A DNA stretch of 37,228 nt, from assembly GCA_024698715.1 (NCBI GenBank), contig JAILRA010000089.1:1-37228 (forward strand), given 5' to 3'. This document shows, one piece after another, positions 32,819-37,228 of the stretch (positions are counted from its first letter, which is position 1; each line of letters starts with the position of its first letter). The DNA is from Lachnospiraceae bacterium. Its GTDB lineage: Bacteria > Bacillota > Clostridia > Lachnospirales > Lachnospiraceae. The notes under the pieces were generated by a model. That model did no database searches. It had not been told where the DNA came from and was given only the letters and a program-made list of their open reading frames with translations. A program made the position numbers and the translations under genes.

Positions 32819-32843
32819 AAAACGGGACTTCGGTCCCGTTTTT
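32819..32843 (+). terminator. Intrinsic terminator after the ACT gene
   Basis: A perfect 10-bp stem AAAACGGGAC / GTCCCGTTTT with a TTCG tetraloop and five T residues. It ends 19 bp before the pcrA ATG. Confidence 0.95.
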
Positions 32844-32862
32844 ATGAGTTTTGGAGATATTG

Positions 32863-35256
32863 ATGAATTTAGAAAGATTTTTAAACCCCGAACAGTACGA
32901 AGCGGCAAAACATACCGAAGGTCCTCTTTTGATCCTTGCGGGTGCCGGTTCGGGAAAGACAAGGGTGATAACATACAGAATAGCAAATATGATCGATTCG
33001 GGAATCTCACCGTATAATATTCTGGCCATAACATTCACGAATAAGGCCGCGGAAGAAATGAGAAAGAGGATCGATGACATAGTTGGATTCGGTGCGGATT
33101 CGATCTGGGTTTCGACATTTCATTCCACATGCTCGAGAATACTTAGAAGATACATCGATATTCTCGGATACAATAATGATTTTTCAATATATGATTCCGA
33201 GGATTCGAAAAAGGTGATGACCAATCTTCTCAAAAAACATGACCTGAATCCGAAGGATTATCCTCCCAAGTCCATACTCGCGGCTATCTCCAAAAACAAG
33301 AATGAGATGGTTACGGCTGAAGAATACGAATCGTATGCAAAAGAAGATTTTGAAAAAAAGGTGGCTTTTCTTTACAGGGAATACCAGAAGACTCTGTTTG
33401 AAAACAATGCACTTGATTTCGACGATCTTTTGCTCCTTACGGTGGAACTCTTCAAAAAAAGCGAGGAAGTACTCGAAAACTACAGGAACCGTTTCAGATA
33501 TATTCTCGTTGACGAGTATCAGGATACAAACACGGTGCAGTTTTATTTTATCAAACTGCTTGCAGACAAACACAGGAATCTCTGTGTGGTAGGTGACGAC
33601 GATCAGTCCATTTACCGTTTCAGAGGTGCCAATATCAGGAACATTCTCGATTTCGAGAAAAACTATCCCGATGCCAAAGTGATCAAACTTGAGCAGAATT
33701 ACCGTTCGACCGAAAATATCCTTAATGCGGCAAATGCAGTGATCGCAAACAATGTCGGAAGAAAGGAAAAAACGCTCTGGTCCGAGAGGGGAACGGGCAG
33801 CAAGATTCATTTCAGGACATTCGCATCCACAAAGGAAGAGGCGGTGTTCGTTGCTGATGATATTTATACCAAGGTCAGAAGAAGAGACTGCCTTAGAAAA
33901 GACTGTGCGATCCTTTACAGGACAAACCAGCAGTCCCGTGAAATAGAAGAAGCGATGCTTCACGAAAACATACCATATATAATCGTGGGCGGTACAAATT
34001 TCTATTCACGTCGTGAAATAAAAGATATTCTGGCGTATCTTAAGACCATAGCCAACGGAAACGATAATCTGAATGTTGAAAGGATCATCAATGTTCCAAG
34101 AAGAGGAATAGGCGAAACATCTCTGTCAAAAGCCAGAAGCTTTGCGGAAAACAACGAGATATCCCTGTTTGATGCGCTTCTTCATGCGGACAGGATCCCT
34201 ACGATAGGCAAGGCTGCCGCAAAGATGAAGGATTTTGCGACGGATATCTGTGTTTTCAGAGAAAGGATAAAAGAAGGGGAATTTGACGATATTCCCGAGA
34301 TTATAGATGCGATCATCGAAAAGGTCGGATATACTGACTATCTTAAGGAAACCGAGGAAGCGGAAGACGCTAAGGACAGGATAGCCAACCTGGATGAACT
34401 TATATCCAAAGCCGCGTATTTTGAAGAAAAATTCGCCGAGGAAAATCCTGAAGCCGAAAAAGGTCCGACATTACAGGATTTCTTAAACGATGTATCGCTT
34501 GTTGCGGATATCGACAATGCGGACATGGCATCTGACAGGATAGTCATGATGACACTGCATTCCGCGAAGGGACTTGAGTTTTCACATGTTTATATAGTCG
34601 GAATGGAAGACGGATTATTCCCCGGTGACAGGTCGGTAATGAGTATTTCTTCGGAAGATATGGAAGAAGAGAGAAGACTGGCATATGTGGGAATAACAAG
34701 AGCCAAGGATGATCTTACACTTACCGCATCCACGAGCAGAATGGTCAGAGGACAGTGGATGAACTATCCGATAAGCAGATTTGTCAGGGAAATTCCGGAC
34801 GAACTTCTGGATTCTTCCGTCAAAGTGAGCAGGACCACGATAGATTCGATACCTTCGACGGATAACACGGTTAAAGCAAGACCTTTATACGGCGGCTTTC
34901 TTCAAAACAAAAATTCCGTGATCAATAAAGGTGTTGTGAAAAACAATACTTCCGATCCCGGAAGCATCGGTGCTTCAAACAAACCTTATGCTTCAACGGA
35001 TATGGTTAAGAAAAGACCGGTTGCCAAAGCGGTTCCGAAGGTGGATCTTTCTGGAAGCGCAGGCATAACAAAAGGCAGCAGTTTCGGCAACAGCATCAAT
35101 TACAAGGTCGGAGACAGAGTGAGTCATATAAAGTTTGGTGAAGGTATTGTAAAAGATATCGACTCGAGCGGAAACAATACCTATGTTACGATCCATTTCG
35201 ATCAATACGGACAGAGAGTGCTGGATTCGAGATTTGCAAAACTGAAAGTACTGTAA
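32863..35256 (+). CDS. pcrA: ATP-dependent DNA helicase PcrA (UvrD/Rep family)
   Basis: 797 residues. A 3'-5' superfamily 1A helicase for DNA repair, replication restart and RNA polymerase conflicts. Visible motifs: Q motif region LNPEQYEAA, Walker A GAGSGKT (27-33), TFTNKAAEEMRKR, DEYQDTN, GDDDQSIYRFRGAN, LEQNYRS, TLHSAKGLEF and YVGITRAKD. A linker (~670-740) leads to the C-terminal Tudor-like domain (VGDRVSHIKFGEGIV...), known in PcrA to contact RNA polymerase. ATG 32863 has GGAG upstream; TTG 32851 contains that site and is rejected. No separate promoter is visible after the upstream terminator. Confidence 0.97.
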   Translation: MNLERFLNPEQYEAAKHTEGPLLILAGAGSGKTRVITYRIANMIDSGISPYNILAITFTNKAAEEMRKRIDDIVGFGADSIWVSTFHSTCSRILRRYIDILGYNNDFSIYDSEDSKKVMTNLLKKHDLNPKDYPPKSILAAISKNKNEMVTAEEYESYAKEDFEKKVAFLYREYQKTLFENNALDFDDLLLLTVELFKKSEEVLENYRNRFRYILVDEYQDTNTVQFYFIKLLADKHRNLCVVGDDDQSIYRFRGANIRNILDFEKNYPDAKVIKLEQNYRSTENILNAANAVIANNVGRKEKTLWSERGTGSKIHFRTFASTKEEAVFVADDIYTKVRRRDCLRKDCAILYRTNQQSREIEEAMLHENIPYIIVGGTNFYSRREIKDILAYLKTIANGNDNLNVERIINVPRRGIGETSLSKARSFAENNEISLFDALLHADRIPTIGKAAAKMKDFATDICVFRERIKEGEFDDIPEIIDAIIEKVGYTDYLKETEEAEDAKDRIANLDELISKAAYFEEKFAEENPEAEKGPTLQDFLNDVSLVADIDNADMASDRIVMMTLHSAKGLEFSHVYIVGMEDGLFPGDRSVMSISSEDMEEERRLAYVGITRAKDDLTLTASTSRMVRGQWMNYPISRFVREIPDELLDSSVKVSRTTIDSIPSTDNTVKARPLYGGFLQNKNSVINKGVVKNNTSDPGSIGASNKPYASTDMVKKRPVAKAVPKVDLSGSAGITKGSSFGNSINYKVGDRVSHIKFGEGIVKDIDSSGNNTYVTIHFDQYGQRVLDSRFAKLKVL

Positions 35257-35298
35257 ATTAAACAAAGTACTTATAAACGAAATAAAGTCGGAGAAGAA

Positions 35299-36366
35299 AT
35301 GAAAATAGTTTTCAGGGCGGATGCAAATTCAAATATCGGTCAGGGGCATGTTATGAGATGCCTCTCTCTTTGTGACGCTCTGTCTGAGAAAGGAAATACC
35401 TGTATCATTGTAAGCGCTGAAGAAAATGTTTTATCAAGAACAAAAGAAAGAGGATACAAGGCATATCTTCTGAACACAAAGTACAATGAGCTTGACAGTG
35501 AGATTCCAAAGCTTACGGAAATCCTTGATCAGGAAGAAGCGGATTTTCTGATAGTCGACAGTTATTATGTGACTAAAAGGTATTTTGACACGCTGAAGAA
35601 TAGGATCAGGATAGTTTATTTCGATGATCTTTGCGAGTGTGCATACAATGTCGACTGTATCATCAATTACAATGTCAATTCGGATGAGAAGAAATACAGG
35701 GAACTTTACGAAAAAGAAAACAGGAATCTTCCGATGCTGATCCTGGGTACCATGTATGCTCCGTTAAGGAAGGAGTTTTCGGAAAATAAAGATGGAAGAA
35801 TAAATAAGACGGATTGCATCGAAGAGGGTAAGATCAAAAAGATAATGGTTTCTGTGGGAGGAGCGGATCCTCTGCATCTGGCCATTGGTTTTGCAAAAAT
35901 GTTTTCCGAAAACGAATTCTTCAAAAATATAAAAGTCAGAATGGTACTCGGCAGATTCGAACCCGATATAGAAGAGATCGTTAACATTTCCGGATCACAT
36001 GATAATATTGAAGTTTTGGTTGACATAAAAAACATGAAAGAAGTGATCGAAGGATCGGATCTTGTTATTTCGGCTGCCGGCAGTACGCAATATGAGATCT
36101 GTGCCTGTGGAAAACCCTGTATCTGTTTTTCAATGGCAGACAATCAGGTTGAGGGAGGCATGAGATTCGGAGAGACCAAAGCGTTTGAATATGCTGGAGA
36201 CGTAAGAGAGAATCCTGGCTTTTTCGAGGACGTATTAAGTATAATAAGGGAACTTTCCATGGATCCCGAAAGGCTGAAAGAGATGTCGAAAAGGGCATCC
36301 GAAATCACTGACGGATGTGGTGCATATCGCATGGCAGATGTTCTTGAAAGTGCTTACAGTAAATAA
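35299..36366 (+). CDS. PseG-like UDP-sugar hydrolase / glycosyltransferase
   Basis: 355 residues. It opens with IVFRADANSNIGQGHVMRC, the PseG signature, followed by FLIVDSYYVTKRYFD and YFDDL. The second half has the GT-B nucleotide-binding elements SVGGADP and VISAAGSTQYEICACGKPCI. PseG removes UDP from UDP-2,4-diacetamido-2,4,6-trideoxy-L-altrose in pseudaminic acid synthesis, used for flagellin or surface glycans. The other pse genes (B, C, H, F, I) are not here, so the gene may instead serve a different nucleotide-sugar. Start has GGAGAAG 5 bp upstream, 42 bp after pcrA. I leave the symbol blank for that uncertainty. Confidence 0.8.
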   Translation: MKIVFRADANSNIGQGHVMRCLSLCDALSEKGNTCIIVSAEENVLSRTKERGYKAYLLNTKYNELDSEIPKLTEILDQEEADFLIVDSYYVTKRYFDTLKNRIRIVYFDDLCECAYNVDCIINYNVNSDEKKYRELYEKENRNLPMLILGTMYAPLRKEFSENKDGRINKTDCIEEGKIKKIMVSVGGADPLHLAIGFAKMFSENEFFKNIKVRMVLGRFEPDIEEIVNISGSHDNIEVLVDIKNMKEVIEGSDLVISAAGSTQYEICACGKPCICFSMADNQVEGGMRFGETKAFEYAGDVRENPGFFEDVLSIIRELSMDPERLKEMSKRASEITDGCGAYRMADVLESAYSK

Positions 36367-36487
36367 ATACTCAGAAAATTAAATCAGGATTTAATAAAAA
36401 TCCACGCTAGGATCGATGTATGTGATCGGCCAATAAAATCATTTTATGTAAATTATTTTAAAAAATGTATCTTTTTTGATTTTATGG

Positions 36488-36496
36488 TGCTATAAT
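36488..36496 (+). promoter_or_regulatory. Extended -10 promoter for the acidic membrane protein gene
   Basis: TGC-TATAAT forms an extended -10 (TGn) element; no good -35 is seen. It lies 42 bp before the ATG, in a 172-bp A+T-rich gap that otherwise holds nothing I recognise. Confidence 0.6.
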
Positions 36497-36538
36497 TATT
36501 TCAAATACATCTGAAAAAATAAAAGGGGGTCGTGACAT

Positions 36539-36862
36539 ATGGCTAATGTTTTTAAAATATTCAAGAAAATAAAAGATTTTGATGATTTCCTTGAAATGAC
36601 AAAATTAGATGGAATTTTAAACAGAAAGAAAAGAGAGCAGGAAGAAGCTGAAGCAGCAAAGAGACGTAACATTATCATTACGATTCTCGCGATCGTAGGT
36701 GCTGTGGCAGCAGTTGCAGGTATTGCTTATCTTGTTTATCGTTATCTTACTCCTGATTACCTTGAAGATTTCGATGATGACTTCGATGATGATTTTGATG
36801 ATGATTTCTTCGATGATGAAGATGCCATCGAACTCAAGGATGACAAAGAAGAAGAGGAGTAA
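36539..36862 (+). CDS. Small single-pass membrane protein with Asp/Phe repeat tail
   Basis: 107 residues, not recognised as a named family. Order: a basic amphipathic N-terminus (~1-43, KIFKKIKDFDDFLEMTKLD then KRREQEEAEAAKRR), one membrane segment (~44-67, IIITILAIVGAVAAVAGIAYLVY), and an acidic tail (~72-107) with DDFDDDFDDDFDDD repeats encoded by a GAT/TTC simple-sequence tract, ending DDKEEEE. A positive-inside reading puts the N-terminus in the cytoplasm and the acidic tail outside. GGGGG 10 bp upstream supports the ATG. It has its own promoter and terminator. The Asp/Glu-rich tail resembles that of the SH3-domain protein at 14542. No function proposed. Confidence 0.78.
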   Translation: MANVFKIFKKIKDFDDFLEMTKLDGILNRKKREQEEAEAAKRRNIIITILAIVGAVAAVAGIAYLVYRYLTPDYLEDFDDDFDDDFDDDFFDDEDAIELKDDKEEEE

Positions 36863-36894
36863 TCCAAAAGACTTTTCTAAATTGTAATGCATAT

Positions 36895-36928
36895 AAAAAG
36901 GAATGGCTTTGATGTCATTCCTTTTTTT
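36895..36928 (+). terminator. Bidirectional intrinsic terminator
   Basis: A perfect 11-bp stem AAAAAGGAATG / CATTCCTTTTT with a 10-nt loop; T tract on the right for + transcripts and A tract on the left for - transcripts. It lies between convergent genes and can serve both. Confidence 0.93.
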
Positions 36929-36988
36929 GCACAGTTTCATCATTCAAAGTATGGTTAATTATTTATGAATGATCATGTTGACGGTTAT

Positions 36989-37228
36989 TTAGAATACAAC
37001 CGCACATATCTTCCAGGCACCGTTTTCTTTGAAATAATAGAATTTGGCATCCGTTACCACGTCTTTGGGATTTACACCGCGTACAAGCATATGCTGTGTA
37101 TGTTCGATCTCGCAGTAGAAAGCATCTTCCGTATAGGGAATAAACTCAACGATCTTATCTTCCACATCGGTAGTTCTGTGATTCGGGAAATAACTTAGCA
37201 TGCCGCGGTTCTGTTTGATCTCTTTTGC
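36989..37228 (-). CDS. 3' end of an unrecognised gene, partial
   Basis: The - strand frame is open to the window edge and ends at the stop codon at 36989-36991, giving the last 79 residues of a longer protein; the internal Met at 37199-37201 is not the start because sense codons precede it. The end, with YTEDAFYCEIEHTQHMLVRG and DAKFYYFKENGAWKICAVVF, alternates hydrophobic residues and finishes with a G-x-W-K-I-x-x-V strand, a pattern of NTF2/SnoaL-like alpha+beta folds. That is only a fold-level guess. The gene ends against the shared bidirectional terminator. Confidence 0.7.
   Translation of the reverse strand, partial: AKEIKQNRGMLSYFPNHRTTDVEDKIVEFIPYTEDAFYCEIEHTQHMLVRGVNPKDVVTDAKFYYFKENGAWKICAVVF

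Overview
The window (37,228 bp, low-to-moderate G+C) reads as chromosome of an anaerobic Firmicute of the class Clostridia, most likely family Lachnospiraceae. The evidence is a pyruvate:ferredoxin oxidoreductase, an indolepyruvate:ferredoxin oxidoreductase operon, a type A RNase P RNA, a perfect CIRCE operator, an LTA-synthase-like protein, an SLH/DUF6273 surface protein and DUF6044/DUF6056 envelope proteins. The placement is inferred from gene content; no 16S rRNA is present. Most genes are on the + strand with strong Shine-Dalgarno sites, sigma-A type promoters (spacers of 16-18 bp) and clear intrinsic terminators.

Layout. 1-4,500: the 3' end of nifJ, a solitary barstar-like gene, an LTA-synthase-family phosphoglycerol transferase and a small membrane-anchored protein. 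4,480-9,170: glyA, a PpiC-type foldase lipoprotein, and htpG preceded by CIRCE and a sigma-A promoter. 9,200-14,480: a DUF3298-type lipoprotein gene leading straight into purE-purM-purN-purD. 14,480-22,000: an SH3-domain membrane protein, then clpC, a small conserved protein, radA and a uridine-kinase-like nucleoside kinase. 22,000-26,360: envelope genes, with a DUF6056 membrane protein on the - strand, divergent from a DUF6044 protein and a frameshifted acyltransferase-3. 26,450-26,820: rnpB. 26,830-28,430: an SLH-DUF6273 surface protein bracketed by repeats built on the GTGCCAGGCACC core. 28,430-32,840: iorA-iorB, a G+C-rich interspersed element, a structured leader, a phenylacetate-CoA ligase and a tandem-ACT protein. 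32,860-37,228: a PcrA helicase, an orphan PseG-like glycosyltransferase, a small acidic-tailed membrane protein and the 3' end of a - strand gene.

How the genes work together. IorAB, the ligase and the ACT protein form a plausible unit linking aromatic amino acids, arylpyruvates, aryl-CoA and arylacetates. purE/M/N/D supply four steps of purine synthesis, and glyA feeds one-carbon units to PurN. HtpG, ClpC, RadA and the PpiC lipoprotein cover protein quality control and DNA repair. The LTA synthase, DUF6044/6056, acyltransferase, SLH and SH3 proteins serve the envelope.

The most interesting locus is the SLH-DUF6273 gene. Its last ~140 bp jump from about 30% to about 62% G+C (hand count). After a WWLRSPG motif, nearly all codons that look variable end in C or T. 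This is the pattern expected of a diversity-generating-retroelement variable region written from an AAY-rich template. No template repeat or reverse transcriptase lies in the window, so the machinery, if it exists, would act in trans. The repeats immediately downstream and the related repeat upstream suggest the gene may be a mobile or recombining cassette inserted between rnpB and iorA.
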